From Flavobacteriaceae bacterium (GTDB lineage: Bacteria > Bacteroidota > Bacteroidia > Flavobacteriales > Flavobacteriaceae), in NCBI GenBank assembly GCA_021739635.1, contig JAIPBH010000004.1:62001-126000 (forward strand): DNA of 64,000 nt. The letters are read 5' to 3'. Within the stretch, counting starts at the first letter, position 1; each line of letters begins with the position of its first letter. Below, one piece after another: positions 34,379-44,284 of the stretch. The notes below the pieces were generated by a model that saw only the letters and a program-made list of their open reading frames with translations, was not told the DNA's origin and did not search any database. The position numbers and the translations under genes were made by a program.

Positions 34379-35269
34379 TTAAACCAGATGATTGTTGTGA
34401 ATTTCAATACTATAAGTGGCTGTAAAGGTTTCTTTTGCGTTTAATGATAAGATGCCTTCTTTAGTTTTTAAGTCTTGGTTGGTGTTTTCATGGTCTGCAA
34501 TGCCAAGCCAAGGTTCAATACAAACATAATCGCCGGTTGGTTTTGCCCAAATGCCTAAATAAGGAAATTCTTTAAATTTTACGGTTAGAATGGCGCCATA
34601 AGTTTGGCTTTTTAAAGTGACTTTTCTAGATTTTAAATCTTTAAAAATAAGGGCATCTGCATGAAACAACTCGTGTGTTAAGTTGATGGTATTGGAATCA
34701 TTAAAAACAGATTCTGTTTTCGAAGAAATTAATCCGTTATCCATATTAATATAATGCCTTACCGAGTTTTCCTCACATTCAAACTCTAATAAATAATCCT
34801 GATACGTTTCGTTTTGATACACAGGACATTTAAATGCAGGATGACCGCCTACTGAAAAATATAGGGTTTGGTCATCACAGTTTTTAATGGTGTGAGTAAC
34901 TTCAACAGTATTATCTAAAAGTTTATAAGTCATATAAAACTCAAACTTAAACGGGTAGGCTTTTAAGGTGGACTCGTTATAAGTGAGCTTAAAAGTCAAG
35001 CTATTTATGGTTTGTTCATGCAAAACAATATCTTTATTATGTCGTATAAAACCGTGTTTAGTAAGATTGTACGCTTTGTTTTCAAAATGGTAGGTATCAT
35101 GTTTTAAAGCCCCTATAATTGGAAATAAATTGGGTGCGTGATTAGCCCAAACGGTTGGGTTGGCATCCCACATGAATTCATTGATATTTTGTACCGATGA
35201 TATTTGGCAAAGCTCGGCGCCCATTTTTTTTACAGCTATTTTAAGTTTATTGTTTTCTAAAGTGTACAT
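34379..35269 (-). CDS. Aldose 1-epimerase family protein
   Basis: 296 residues from the chosen ATG at 35269 (MYTLENNKLKIAVKKMGAEL). The galactose-mutarotase fold is recognised from GAELCQISSVQN, the TKHGFIRHNKD loop, SVGGHPAFKCP and CIEPWLGIADHEN. It interconverts sugar anomers or acts as a sugar-phosphate epimerase. The frame is open to 35296, but the upstream region contains the -7-like sequence AAATTTTG, which supports the later start. It is transcribed divergently from pabB. Confidence 0.88.
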   Translation of the reverse strand: MYTLENNKLKIAVKKMGAELCQISSVQNINEFMWDANPTVWANHAPNLFPIIGALKHDTYHFENKAYNLTKHGFIRHNKDIVLHEQTINSLTFKLTYNESTLKAYPFKFEFYMTYKLLDNTVEVTHTIKNCDDQTLYFSVGGHPAFKCPVYQNETYQDYLLEFECEENSVRHYINMDNGLISSKTESVFNDSNTINLTHELFHADALIFKDLKSRKVTLKSQTYGAILTVKFKEFPYLGIWAKPTGDYVCIEPWLGIADHENTNQDLKTKEGILSLNAKETFTATYSIEIHNNHLV

Positions 35270-35348
35270 GAATTTCATTTTAAAACTTGCCTGCAAAATT
35301 TGTAATTTTTTAAGGAATCTAACTAACTTTACGCTATAATTTTAATGT

Positions 35349-36641
35349 TTGAGAACAAAGTTTATACATCATATTGATAATCCAGAACAGTTTAAGCAAC
35401 ATATACTGATTTGGAGTCAGCAGTTTCAAGAAGTCGTTTGGCTAGACACCAATAATTATCTTCAAATGTATTCCAGCTATGATGCTATTTTAGCTGTTGA
35501 TGCTTTTCATAGTATTCAAACAGATTATCACCATGCTTTTAATACACTCAAACATTACCAATCTAATTGTAACGATTGGATTTTTGGCTTTTTAACCTAT
35601 GATTTAAAAAATGATGTTGAACATTTAGAGTCCAACAACTATGATGGCTTAGAATTTCCTGAGTTGTACTTTTTTCAACCCAAAAAGGTGTTTTTAATAA
35701 AAGGGAATACAGTAGTTATTCGGTATTTAAAAGCATTTAAAGACGATATAGAACACGATTTAAAAGCGATACAACAAACCTCTAAAAAGAAGCTTGACCC
35801 TGTTGAAAATGCTATAAAAATAAAACTGCGTATTCATAAAGAGGAGTACTTTAAAAAAGTAAATACCATATTAGAGCATATTCACAGAGGCGATATTTAT
35901 GAAGCTAATTTTTGTCAGGAGTTTTATGCGGAAGCTACAGAAATCAATCCTTTAGAAACGTATTTGAAACTAAATGAGATATCTAAATCACCATTTGCTA
36001 CTTTTTTTAAGTTGAATGATTTGTATGTATTGTCTTCATCACCAGAACGTTATTTAAAAAAAGACGAACATACTATTATTTCTCAGCCTATAAAAGGTAC
36101 CGCAAAGCGTTCTGAAAATCCTGAGGAAGATGAGCAGCTAAAATTAGCCTTAGTACATGATGAAAAGGAGCGCAGTGAAAACATCATGATTCTGGACTTA
36201 ATGCGAAACGATTTATCAAAAACGGCCATAAAAGGAAGTGTTAGGGTAGAAGAGTTGTGCCAGGTTTATACCTTTAAGCAAGTGCATCAAATGATATCAA
36301 CGGTCACGTCTCAAATTAATCAAACCATACATCCTGTTGATGTGATTAAAAGTACCTTTCCTATGGGTAGCATGACAGGTGCACCAAAAATTTCAGCCAT
36401 GAAAATTATTGAAGCTCTTGAAGAAACAAAAAGAGGCCTTTATTCTGGTGCCATTGGTTACTTTTCTCCTGAAGGCGATTTTGATTTTAATGTCATTATA
36501 CGAAGTATTTTATACAACGAAACCAATAAATACGTGTCTTATTCTGTTGGTGGCGCCATTACGGCTAAAAGTGACCCACTTAAAGAATATGAGGAATGCC
36601 TATTAAAAGCGAAAGCCATGCGTGACGTTTTAGAAAACTAG
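35349..36641 (+). CDS. pabB: Aminodeoxychorismate synthase component I family (PabB-like)
   Basis: 430 residues. Chorismate-binding enzyme that makes 4-amino-4-deoxychorismate for folate. Signatures: RGDIYEANFCQEFY, QPIKGTAKRSENPEEDEQL, MILDLMRNDLSKTA, FPMGSMTGAPKISAMKIIE and GLYSGAIGYFSPEGDFDFNVIIRS. The start is TTG 35349 (reading MRTKFIHH); the nearby ATG at 35345 is in another frame. A promoter-like pair, TTTG (35299-35302) and TAACTTTA (35324-35331), lies upstream. It overlaps the convergent sigma-like gene by four bases. Confidence 0.92.
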   Translation: MRTKFIHHIDNPEQFKQHILIWSQQFQEVVWLDTNNYLQMYSSYDAILAVDAFHSIQTDYHHAFNTLKHYQSNCNDWIFGFLTYDLKNDVEHLESNNYDGLEFPELYFFQPKKVFLIKGNTVVIRYLKAFKDDIEHDLKAIQQTSKKKLDPVENAIKIKLRIHKEEYFKKVNTILEHIHRGDIYEANFCQEFYAEATEINPLETYLKLNEISKSPFATFFKLNDLYVLSSSPERYLKKDEHTIISQPIKGTAKRSENPEEDEQLKLALVHDEKERSENIMILDLMRNDLSKTAIKGSVRVEELCQVYTFKQVHQMISTVTSQINQTIHPVDVIKSTFPMGSMTGAPKISAMKIIEALEETKRGLYSGAIGYFSPEGDFDFNVIIRSILYNETNKYVSYSVGGAITAKSDPLKEYEECLLKAKAMRDVLEN

Positions 36642-37330
36642 TCTAAATGATCTTTAAACCGGTTTTTTACTTCTTCATAAATATGCTCAACACGTTTTAC
36701 CTCTATGTTTTTAACCTTTGCAATCTCTTCAAAGCTTAGTTTTCCAAACACTAATAAGTCTATAATGCTTGATACATTTAAAGGCATCCAGCTATAAAGA
36801 CTTCCTAAAAGTTGATTCGATTTATTGGATGCGACTTCTTCCAATTCAAACGCATTTAACACAGAGTTTTCATGGTCGGCATATAAAAATAGATGCTTGT
36901 GCTTGTGGTCTTGTTTATAGGATATGTCATTTAATTCTTCATTCATAATAAAATCCCAATCACCATCAATGGTATAGGTTTCTTCTAAATCATCAAGTTC
37001 TTCTTCTAAAATGTCGCTCGTGCTAATGGTGTTTTTATGAAAAGCTTCTTTTTTAAAAAGCCTATCTAATGTGGCACAAACAATCTTAAATAATTTAAGT
37101 TTTATGGTTGAAACATCACTGTCAATATCATAGCCTTTTTCATAAAACTCAGCAATGCTTTCATCAACAATACCATTTGAGGAATACATGTTTTTTGGTA
37201 AAATACGCATAGATTCCGCAATGTAAAGCCTGTGTTTTACATAAGGGTAAATTTGATCTGTTGCAGAAATCACTCGTTTGTCAAAAGCTAGCTTGGTAGC
37301 TTTATCATTAATTTTATCTATAGTACACAT
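36638..37330 (-). CDS. Sigma-factor-like protein, uncertain
   Basis: 230 residues. The N-terminal part has VISATDQIYPYVKHRLYIAESM, reminiscent of sigma-70 region 2. The end has LLVFGKLSFEEIAKVKNIEVKRVEHIYEEVKNRFKDHLD, which looks like the HTH of sigma region 4. The middle is acidic (DILEEELDDLEETYTIDGDWDF). It could be an ECF-type or minor sigma factor, or a DNA-binding protein that kept the fold. I am not sure of the family. Convergent with pabB, overlapping by four bases. Confidence 0.5.
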   Translation of the reverse strand: MCTIDKINDKATKLAFDKRVISATDQIYPYVKHRLYIAESMRILPKNMYSSNGIVDESIAEFYEKGYDIDSDVSTIKLKLFKIVCATLDRLFKKEAFHKNTISTSDILEEELDDLEETYTIDGDWDFIMNEELNDISYKQDHKHKHLFLYADHENSVLNAFELEEVASNKSNQLLGSLYSWMPLNVSSIIDLLVFGKLSFEEIAKVKNIEVKRVEHIYEEVKNRFKDHLD

Positions 37331-37442
37331 GATAAAAGTATTTAAAATTTACTCCTTTAAGGTACTTCAATTTTAGTTTAAAAAGCATGATTTTTGTCAT
37401 TTTATATTAACAAGTTGGTATTAATTTCATGATGCAAAGTTG

Positions 37443-37450
37443 TATATTTG
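37443..37450 (+). promoter_or_regulatory. -7 box abutting the tilS start codon
   Basis: TATATTTG-AAAG-ATG: the TAnnTTTG box ends four bases before the start codon, so the predicted transcription start is at or within the ATG. A TTG at 37415-37417 is 25 bases upstream, longer than usual. Confidence 0.5.
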
Positions 37451-37454
37451 AAAG

Positions 37455-38768
37455 ATGATTGAGCAATTCCAAAATCATATAGATGCCAAGTTTTCTTTTT
37501 TAAAGAACAGTAAACTGCTAGTCGCTATTTCTGGCGGATTAGATAGTGTGGTGTTAACGCATGTGTGTTATCAGTTAAAATTAAATATAGCCCTGGCGCA
37601 TTGTAATTTTAATTTAAGAGGTGATGAAAGTGATGCCGATGAAGACTTTGTTTTGCAATTTGCCGAAAAGTTAGATTTAGAAGTGTTTATTGAAAGTTTT
37701 GATACCAAATCTTATGCCGATGCGCATAAATTATCTATTCAAATGGCAGCAAGAGAATTGCGCTATGATTGGTTTAAAGACCTTTCAGAACAGTTAAAAT
37801 TTGATTATATTTTAACAGCACATCATGCGGATGATAATTTAGAAACCTTTTTAATCAATTTTACAAGAGGCACAGGACTTGAAGGATTAACAGGCATCCC
37901 TGAAATTAATAATTCTATTGTAAGACCTTTATTGCCGTTTTCAAGACAACATATTGAAAAGTATGCGCATCAACATTCATTGAAATGGCGAGACGATAGC
38001 AGCAATGCATCAACCAAATACCTGCGAAATAAGTTACGACATGACATAATTCCTGTGTTAAAAGAAATGAATCCGCAGTTGCTTCAAAATTTTCAAACCA
38101 CCTTAAACAATTTGAATGATACGGCAGATATCGTTGAAGAAAGCTTACAAGAAGTAGTGAAACGTGCGGTTGAGGTTATTGATAAAAAAGAGATAAAGTT
38201 TAAAATTTCAGAATTAAAACAACTCAAAAACCCAAAAGCTTATTTGTATGAGCTTTTAAAAGATTACGCATTTACCGAATGGCAAGATGTTGTTGGTTTA
38301 TTAGATGCACAATCAGGAAAGCAAGTGTTTTCTTCGTTACACAGATTATTAAAAGATAGAGATTATTTAATTCTTACGGAACTTACCTCTGATAAAATGA
38401 ACCACATGATTTCTGTTTATGAAGAAGATACGAACGTAACGATACCAATAGGGCAATTGATTTTTAAGGAAGTAGATGCTATTTTAGAAACGAAAAAGGA
38501 TGTGCTGTATCTTGATAAAAACACTATTAAATATCCCTTAACCATCAGAAAATGGCAAGAAGGTGATTTCTTTTATCCTATAGGAATGCAAGGAAAAAAG
38601 AAATTAAGTAAGTATTTTAAAGACGAAAAACTGTCGTTAATAGAAAAAGAAAACACCTGGTTGTTATGTTCAGAACATGCTATGGTTTGGGTGATTGGAA
38701 AAAGAGCTGATAACCGATTTAAAGTAACAGATGCTACAACACAAATACTAAAAATTGAATTACAATAA
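37455..38768 (+). CDS. tilS: tRNA(Ile)-lysidine synthetase
   Basis: 437 residues. It attaches lysine to C34 of the AUA-reading isoleucine tRNA. PP-loop SGGLDSVVLTH near 26-36, HCNFNLRGDESDADEDF, TAHHADDNLETFLINFTRGTGLEGLTG and RDDSSNASTKYLRNKLRH are family signatures. The C-terminal domain has RKWQEGDFFYPIGMQGKKKLSKYFKDEKL. The gene probably starts leaderlessly and runs straight into ade (stop and next ATG adjacent). Confidence 0.96.
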   Translation: MIEQFQNHIDAKFSFLKNSKLLVAISGGLDSVVLTHVCYQLKLNIALAHCNFNLRGDESDADEDFVLQFAEKLDLEVFIESFDTKSYADAHKLSIQMAARELRYDWFKDLSEQLKFDYILTAHHADDNLETFLINFTRGTGLEGLTGIPEINNSIVRPLLPFSRQHIEKYAHQHSLKWRDDSSNASTKYLRNKLRHDIIPVLKEMNPQLLQNFQTTLNNLNDTADIVEESLQEVVKRAVEVIDKKEIKFKISELKQLKNPKAYLYELLKDYAFTEWQDVVGLLDAQSGKQVFSSLHRLLKDRDYLILTELTSDKMNHMISVYEEDTNVTIPIGQLIFKEVDAILETKKDVLYLDKNTIKYPLTIRKWQEGDFFYPIGMQGKKKLSKYFKDEKLSLIEKENTWLLCSEHAMVWVIGKRADNRFKVTDATTQILKIELQ

Positions 38769-40397
38769 ATGATTTTACAAGGCCACCTAGTTGACATCCC
38801 AAACAAGCGCATTTTTAAAGGAGAAATCACTATTGAAAATGGGAAAATAAAATCTGTTATAGAAAAAGATCATGGCGTAAATCATTATATTTTGCCTGGT
38901 TTTGTAGATGCGCATATTCATATAGAAAGCTCTATGTTAGTGCCGAGTGAATTCGCACGTTTGGCGGTTAAACATGGTACGGTTGCAACGGTTTCAGATC
39001 CGCATGAAATAGCCAATGTGCTTGGTGTTAAAGGTGTGGAGTTTATGATTGAGAATGGCAAAAACGTGCCTTTTAAATTCAACTTTGGAGCGCCATCGTG
39101 TGTGCCTGCTACTAGTTTTGAATCGGCTGGAGCCATTATTGATTCAGAAGATGTTAAAAAGTTACTACAAAATCCACATATAAGTTATTTAACCGAAATG
39201 ATGAATTATCCAGGTGTGTTGTTTAAGGATGATGAGGTCATGAAAAAAATAGCTTGGGCAAAACATTATAACAAACCCGTTGATGGGCATGCCCCAGGAT
39301 TACGAGGTAATGACTTAACAACATATATCAACGCAGGTATTTCAACAGACCATGAATGTTTTACCTATGAAGAAGGGTTAGAGAAACTTCAAAAAGGTAT
39401 GAAAGTGTTAATACGTGAAGGAAGTGCTGCCAAAAACTTTGAAGCCTTGATTGATTTGCTTCCAGAACATTTTGAAAACATCATGTTTTGTAGTGATGAT
39501 AAGCATCCAGATGATTTGTTGCTCAATCATATCAATAAACTATGTGCTAGAGCTGTTTCAAAACATATGGATATTTTTAAAGTATTACAAGTGGCCTGCA
39601 TCAATCCGGTAAAACACTATAATCTTGAGGTTGGTTTGTTACAAGAAGGCGATTTTGCCGATTGTATTGTAGTTGAAGATTTAGTTAATTTCAAAACCCT
39701 TCAAACCTACATTAATGGGGAATTGGTTTTTAATAAAGGTCAATCACTTATAAAATCTGTTGCATTTCAACTTTTGAATAATTTTAATACGCCAAAGAAA
39801 ACGGTTTCAGATTTTAGGTTTCATTCATCAGCTAATAAAATAAGAGTTATTGAAGCTTTAGAAGGGCAATTGGTAACCAATGAACTTGTTGCTGATAGTT
39901 TGATTAAAGATGGTAATTTGGTTTCAAATGTTGAAAAAGATATTTTAAAAATGACGGTTGTGAATCGCTATCAAAATCAAATACCAGCCATAGCATTTAT
40001 AAAGAATTTCGGCTTAAAAGAAGGAGCCATTGCATCATCGGTTGGTCATGATTCTCATAATATTATTGCTGTTGGCGTTTCAGATGAAGCCATTTGTAAA
40101 GCCGTGAATGTAATCATTGAAAATAAAGGCGGTATTTGTGCCGTGTCTAATCACCAAGAAAAAGTGATTCCATTACCAGTTGCCGGCATCATGAGTGACC
40201 AAGATGGTGAAACTGTTGGAAAACAATATGCAGTATTAGATGCGATGGCAAAACAATTAGGCAGTCCGTTACATGCGCCTTATATGACCTTGTCTTTTAT
40301 GGCGCTGTTAGTAATCCCATCTTTAAAATTAAGCGATAAAGGTTTGTTTAATGGAACAGATTTTAAATTCACGAGTTTGACAATTAACAACAATTGA
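38769..40397 (+). CDS. ade: Adenine deaminase
   Basis: 542 residues. Amidohydrolase that converts adenine to hypoxanthine. Metal-binding [57 protein letters not shown] and [14 protein letters not shown]. It starts at the base after the tilS stop, so the two form an operon. After it comes an AT-rich stretch with CAATTGACAATTAAGAATTATGAATT-type repeats and the 7-bp tract. Confidence 0.95.
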   Translation: MILQGHLVDIPNKRIFKGEITIENGKIKSVIEKDHGVNHYILPGFVDAHIHIESSMLVPSEFARLAVKHGTVATVSDPHEIANVLGVKGVEFMIENGKNVPFKFNFGAPSCVPATSFESAGAIIDSEDVKKLLQNPHISYLTEMMNYPGVLFKDDEVMKKIAWAKHYNKPVDGHAPGLRGNDLTTYINAGISTDHECFTYEEGLEKLQKGMKVLIREGSAAKNFEALIDLLPEHFENIMFCSDDKHPDDLLLNHINKLCARAVSKHMDIFKVLQVACINPVKHYNLEVGLLQEGDFADCIVVEDLVNFKTLQTYINGELVFNKGQSLIKSVAFQLLNNFNTPKKTVSDFRFHSSANKIRVIEALEGQLVTNELVADSLIKDGNLVSNVEKDILKMTVVNRYQNQIPAIAFIKNFGLKEGAIASSVGHDSHNIIAVGVSDEAICKAVNVIIENKGGICAVSNHQEKVIPLPVAGIMSDQDGETVGKQYAVLDAMAKQLGSPLHAPYMTLSFMALLVIPSLKLSDKGLFNGTDFKFTSLTINNN

Positions 40398-40430
40398 CAA
40401 TTAAGAATTATGAATTAATTTTGCTCTAAC

Positions 40431-40532
40431 CAAAAACAAAAATCAAAAAACCAAAAACCAAAAACCAAAAACCAAAAGCCAAAAACCAAAAAACAAAAAA
40501 CCAACAACCATCAACCAAAAACCATTAACCAA
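40431..40532. repeat. CCAAAAA 7-bp repeat tract upstream of the YheT-like hydrolase
   Basis: Five nearly perfect CCAAAAA units at 40451-40485, flanked by degenerate units (CAAAAAT, CCAACAAC, CCATCAACC), run right up to the ATG at 40533. Before the tract is a short AATTAACAA/AATTGACAATTAAGAATTATGAATT-like repeat. The whole leader is almost free of G, so it is probably unstructured in RNA. Confidence 0.8.
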
Positions 40533-41495
40533 ATGCCTGTAGTAGAAAGCACTTATAAACCGCCCTATTTTTTTAAAAACGGACATATATCAACAGTTTA
40601 TTCAGGATTGGTCAGACAAGTCAAAGGTCTTAATCAAGAACGCGAACGCATTACTTTACCTGATGATGATTTTTTGGACTTAGATTGGAGTTATTCACAA
40701 GAAAAAACAGATAAAGTCATTATTTTACTTCACGGTTTAGAAGGCAACGCCCAAAGACCTTATATGACAGGAACGGCTCAACTTTTTAATAAAAATAAAG
40801 TAGATGCTGTTTGCGTCAATTTTAGAGGATGCAGTGGAAGTGACAATTTAAAATACCGGTCCTATCATTCTGGTGCAACTGAAGATTTAGAAGCTGTGAT
40901 TACTCATGTACTAAACACAAAGAATTATTCTGAAATTTATATTAAAGGAATTAGTCTTGGAGGAAATATGGTATTAAAATATTTAGGGGAAAGAAATGAA
41001 ATTCCAAAAGAAATAAAAGCAGTTGTAGCTGTTTCTGTTCCTTGTTCATTAGAAGGGTCGGCTAAAAAATTGCACACGTTTGAAAATAGATTATATCACG
41101 ATAGATTTAAAAAACATTTAGTTGATAGATTGAGGATAAAGCAGCAGCAATTCTCAAATATGTTAAGTTTAGAAGAACTAAATTCTATTAAAACCTTATA
41201 CGATTTTGATACTATTTATACCTCAAAAGCTCATGGTTTTAAAAATGGTGTAGATTATTATACGCAATGTAGTTGTCTGCAATTTTTACCCAATATTAAA
41301 ACACCAGCACTCATTATAAATGCTTTAAATGATTCTTTTTTGTCGCCAGAATGTTATCCTGTAAAAGAAGCTAAAAATAATCCCAATGTGTATTTAGAAA
41401 TGCCTAAACATGGTGGTCATGCAGGGTTTATCGATAAAAAAAATGTGTATTATAATGAAAAACGGGCTTTAGAGTTTGCTTTAATTAACTCTTAA
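40533..41495 (+). CDS. YheT-like alpha/beta hydrolase
   Basis: 320 residues. N-terminal PPYFFKNGHISTVYSGL and the catalytic segments VIILLHGLEGNAQRPYM, FRGCSGSDN, nucleophile elbow IKGISLGGNMVLKYL and acid NALNDSFLSPECYP, with His in KHGGHAGF. Family members are esterase-like with unknown physiological substrate. Expression may depend on the 7-bp repeat tract that makes up its leader. Confidence 0.9.
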   Translation: MPVVESTYKPPYFFKNGHISTVYSGLVRQVKGLNQERERITLPDDDFLDLDWSYSQEKTDKVIILLHGLEGNAQRPYMTGTAQLFNKNKVDAVCVNFRGCSGSDNLKYRSYHSGATEDLEAVITHVLNTKNYSEIYIKGISLGGNMVLKYLGERNEIPKEIKAVVAVSVPCSLEGSAKKLHTFENRLYHDRFKKHLVDRLRIKQQQFSNMLSLEELNSIKTLYDFDTIYTSKAHGFKNGVDYYTQCSCLQFLPNIKTPALIINALNDSFLSPECYPVKEAKNNPNVYLEMPKHGGHAGFIDKKNVYYNEKRALEFALINS

Positions 41496-41592
41496 AGAAT
41501 AGTTTAACATATTACTGCTTTTTTTTTCTTATTTTTATTGCAATTCCTTTTTTTATAACATTTAGTCTTAGTTCTAATTAACATTAATAAAA

Positions 41593-42048
41593 ATGCCGAC
41601 GTATAATTTAAAAATTAATGGAGAAATCCATTCTGTTGAAGCTGATTCTGACACACCATTATTATGGGTATTAAGAGATCAAATGAATCTTGTAGGCACA
41701 AAATATGGTTGCGGTATTGGGCAATGTGGTGCTTGTACAGTGCATGTAAATGGAAATGCTTTACGTAGTTGTTCCTTATTAATTTCTCAATTACAAGGTA
41801 TGGACATTGTAACTATTGAAGGGCTTTCAAAAGAAGGCGATCATCCGGTTCAAAAGGCATGGTTAGAACATGATGTGCCACAATGCGGATATTGCCAAAG
41901 TGGACAAATTATGACGGCCGCTGCTCTACTAAAAAACAATCCTAATCCTACAGATACTGATATTGATGCTGCTATGAATGGGAATATTTGTAGATGTGGT
42001 ACGTATTTAAGAATAAAAGAAGCTATTAAAACCGCAACTAAACTTTAA
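41593..42048 (+). CDS. 2Fe-2S subunit of an IorA-type molybdenum hydroxylase
   Basis: 151 residues. The plant-type ferredoxin cluster ligands are in [20 protein letters not shown] with Cys-Ser downstream. The second cluster, in the C-terminal helical domain, uses QCGYCQSGQ and [12 protein letters not shown]. It passes electrons from the molybdopterin subunit encoded next. No signal peptide is visible, so it is probably co-exported with the Tat-bearing large subunit. First gene of the molybdoenzyme module. Confidence 0.94.
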   Translation: MPTYNLKINGEIHSVEADSDTPLLWVLRDQMNLVGTKYGCGIGQCGACTVHVNGNALRSCSLLISQLQGMDIVTIEGLSKEGDHPVQKAWLEHDVPQCGYCQSGQIMTAAALLKNNPNPTDTDIDAAMNGNICRCGTYLRIKEAIKTATKL

Positions 42049-42060
42049 ACTCATTAAGTC

Positions 42061-44262
42061 ATGACAAAAATAAAAACACAGTACAACCGTCGTTCGTTTT
42101 TGAAAGTATCTGCAGCAGCAGGTGGTGGTATGCTTATTGGATTTAGCTGGTTAACAGGATGTATTTCAGATGCAAAAATAGAAGAGATAGCAATTCCAAA
42201 AGAATGGTTTGACATTAATGGTTATATCAAAATAGGTGATACTGGTTTGGTGACCATATATTCACCCAACCCTGAGATTGGTCAAAATATAAAAACATCT
42301 ATGCCTATGATTGTAGCAGAAGAATTAGATGTAGATTGGAAACAGGTTGTTGTTGAACAAGCACCTTTAAACACAGGATTTTATCAAAATCAATTTGCTG
42401 GTGGAAGTTTGTCTATTAGACTAAGTTGGGATGCTTTAAGAATGGCTGGTGCTACAGGTAGAAGAATGTTATTAGAGGCTGCAGCAAAAGAATGGGGACT
42501 ATCTGTTTCAAATTTAACAGCTAGTAAAGGTATTATTAAACAAATAAATGGAGAGCGAACTATTACGTATGGTGAAATAGCCTCAAAAGCTGTAGATATA
42601 AAAGTTCCTGAAGAAATTGAACTTAAAGAGATTAAAGACTTTAAATTAATTGGAACAAGCGTTAAAAATGTAGAAGGTAAAAATATTGTTACAGGCAAAC
42701 CTTTATACGGATTAGATTTTAAAAGAGAAGGGATGCTACTTGCTATGATTCAACATCCACCAGCATTTGGTATGAAGATAACAGATTTTAATGAGGAAGA
42801 GATTAAAAAAATGCCTGGTGTAAAAGATGCTTTTATTATTGATACCACTATTAATGAGCCAAGTTGGTCAGATGAAAAAGGTTTTCTACAACTTATTGCT
42901 GTTGTTGGCGAATCTACTTGGCAATTAATAAAAGCAAAACAAGCCATTAAAGCCACTTATGAAGTTGTAAGTGAGTTGGAAAATTCTGAGATGCATTTAA
43001 AGAATTTAGAACAAGCTATTGTATCTGGAAAAGTAGAAAAAAGCAGAAAAGATGGAAATCCAGATGCTGCGTTTGATAAAGCTGTTAAAGTAATAGAGCA
43101 AACCTATAATTCTCCGTTCCTTGCTCATAACACCATGGAGCCTATGAATTTCTTTGCTAATGTAACCGAAAACTCAGCAGAACTTATAGGCCCAACACAA
43201 ACACCAGAAGCACTTGAAGGTTCTGTGGCTAAATTGCTTAATATCCCAATTGAAAATATTACTGTTAACATGACCAGAATGGGTGGAGGTTTTGGAAGAA
43301 GACTTTATGTTCATTTTGGAGTGGAAGCAGCAGCTATTTCAAAAAAAATAGGAGCACCAGTGAAGCTCATTTATACAAGAGAGGATGATATGAGTCAAGG
43401 TACATACAGACCCGCTTATCAATCAACATATAAAGCTGGGTTAGATGAAAATAATAACTTAATTGCTTTTAGCGTTAAAGGTGCTGGTTTACCAGAAAGC
43501 TCTGTATTTCCTGATCGTTTTCCTGCAGGTACTGTTGATAACTATTTGGCTGAAGAAATTAGTGCTAGTACCAATATTACAACAGGCGCATGGCGAGCAC
43601 CCAAGTCTCACTTTACAGCAGGAGCAGAACAATCATTTTTAGATGAAGTGGCTGAAGCAGCAGGAAAAGACCCTATAGACTTTCGTTTGGAATTGTTTGA
43701 TCGTGCCATTAAAAATCCAGTAGGAGAAAAGCATGATTATGAAGCTGAACGCTATGCAGGAGTTTTAAAATTAGTTAAAGATAAATCAAATTGGGGAGAC
43801 AACAAACCAGGCGTTTATCGTGGTGTTGCGGCCTATTTTTGCCATTCCAGTTATGTAGCAGAAGTTATAGATGTCGTTTTAGAAAACGGACAACCAAAAG
43901 TGAAAAATGTCTATTGCGCTGTTGATTGCGGTATTGTAGTAAACCCAGATGCTGCTAAAAATATGATTCAAGGTGGTGTTATTGATGGAATTGGACATGC
44001 TATGTACAGCCAATTAACTTTTAATAACGGTGTTGTAAATGAAAAGAATTTTGATAGATATCAATTGATGCGTCATTCTCAAGCACCAGAATCAATAGAA
44101 GTTTTCTTTGTGAAAAATGAAATTGCTCCAACAGGTTTGGGTGAGCCAGGACTTCCACCTGCAGTGGGTGCATTGGCCAATGCTTTGTACAAGGCAACAG
44201 GCCAACGATTAACAACGCAACCTTTTGCTAACCATATTCAAACTAAAAAACTACTTGGTTAA
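42061..44262 (+). CDS. Molybdopterin-binding subunit, Tat-exported lipoprotein (IorB-type)
   Basis: 733 residues. The N-terminus has the twin-arginine motif NRRSFLKVS (Arg10-Arg11) and a lipobox WLTGC ending at Cys34, so it is probably a Tat-dependent lipoprotein facing the periplasm. The molybdopterin domains include GGGFGRRLYVHFGVEAAAI, QAGTYRPAY-like TYRPAYQSTYKAGLD, GAWRAPKSHFTAGAEQSF and the catalytic Glu in PTGLGEPGLPPAVG. It hydroxylates an aldehyde or N-heterocycle; no substrate is assignable. XdhC and a MocA-like protein follow, as expected for cofactor maturation. There is no separate FAD subunit. Confidence 0.93.
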   Translation: MTKIKTQYNRRSFLKVSAAAGGGMLIGFSWLTGCISDAKIEEIAIPKEWFDINGYIKIGDTGLVTIYSPNPEIGQNIKTSMPMIVAEELDVDWKQVVVEQAPLNTGFYQNQFAGGSLSIRLSWDALRMAGATGRRMLLEAAAKEWGLSVSNLTASKGIIKQINGERTITYGEIASKAVDIKVPEEIELKEIKDFKLIGTSVKNVEGKNIVTGKPLYGLDFKREGMLLAMIQHPPAFGMKITDFNEEEIKKMPGVKDAFIIDTTINEPSWSDEKGFLQLIAVVGESTWQLIKAKQAIKATYEVVSELENSEMHLKNLEQAIVSGKVEKSRKDGNPDAAFDKAVKVIEQTYNSPFLAHNTMEPMNFFANVTENSAELIGPTQTPEALEGSVAKLLNIPIENITVNMTRMGGGFGRRLYVHFGVEAAAISKKIGAPVKLIYTREDDMSQGTYRPAYQSTYKAGLDENNNLIAFSVKGAGLPESSVFPDRFPAGTVDNYLAEEISASTNITTGAWRAPKSHFTAGAEQSFLDEVAEAAGKDPIDFRLELFDRAIKNPVGEKHDYEAERYAGVLKLVKDKSNWGDNKPGVYRGVAAYFCHSSYVAEVIDVVLENGQPKVKNVYCAVDCGIVVNPDAAKNMIQGGVIDGIGHAMYSQLTFNNGVVNEKNFDRYQLMRHSQAPESIEVFFVKNEIAPTGLGEPGLPPAVGALANALYKATGQRLTTQPFANHIQTKKLLG

Positions 44263-44284
44263 AATTTGTTAACAGATTGATTTT

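Noticed and set aside
36409-36606. Plus-strand frame inside pabB
   Set aside because: Out-of-frame shadow of the conserved PabB C-terminus.
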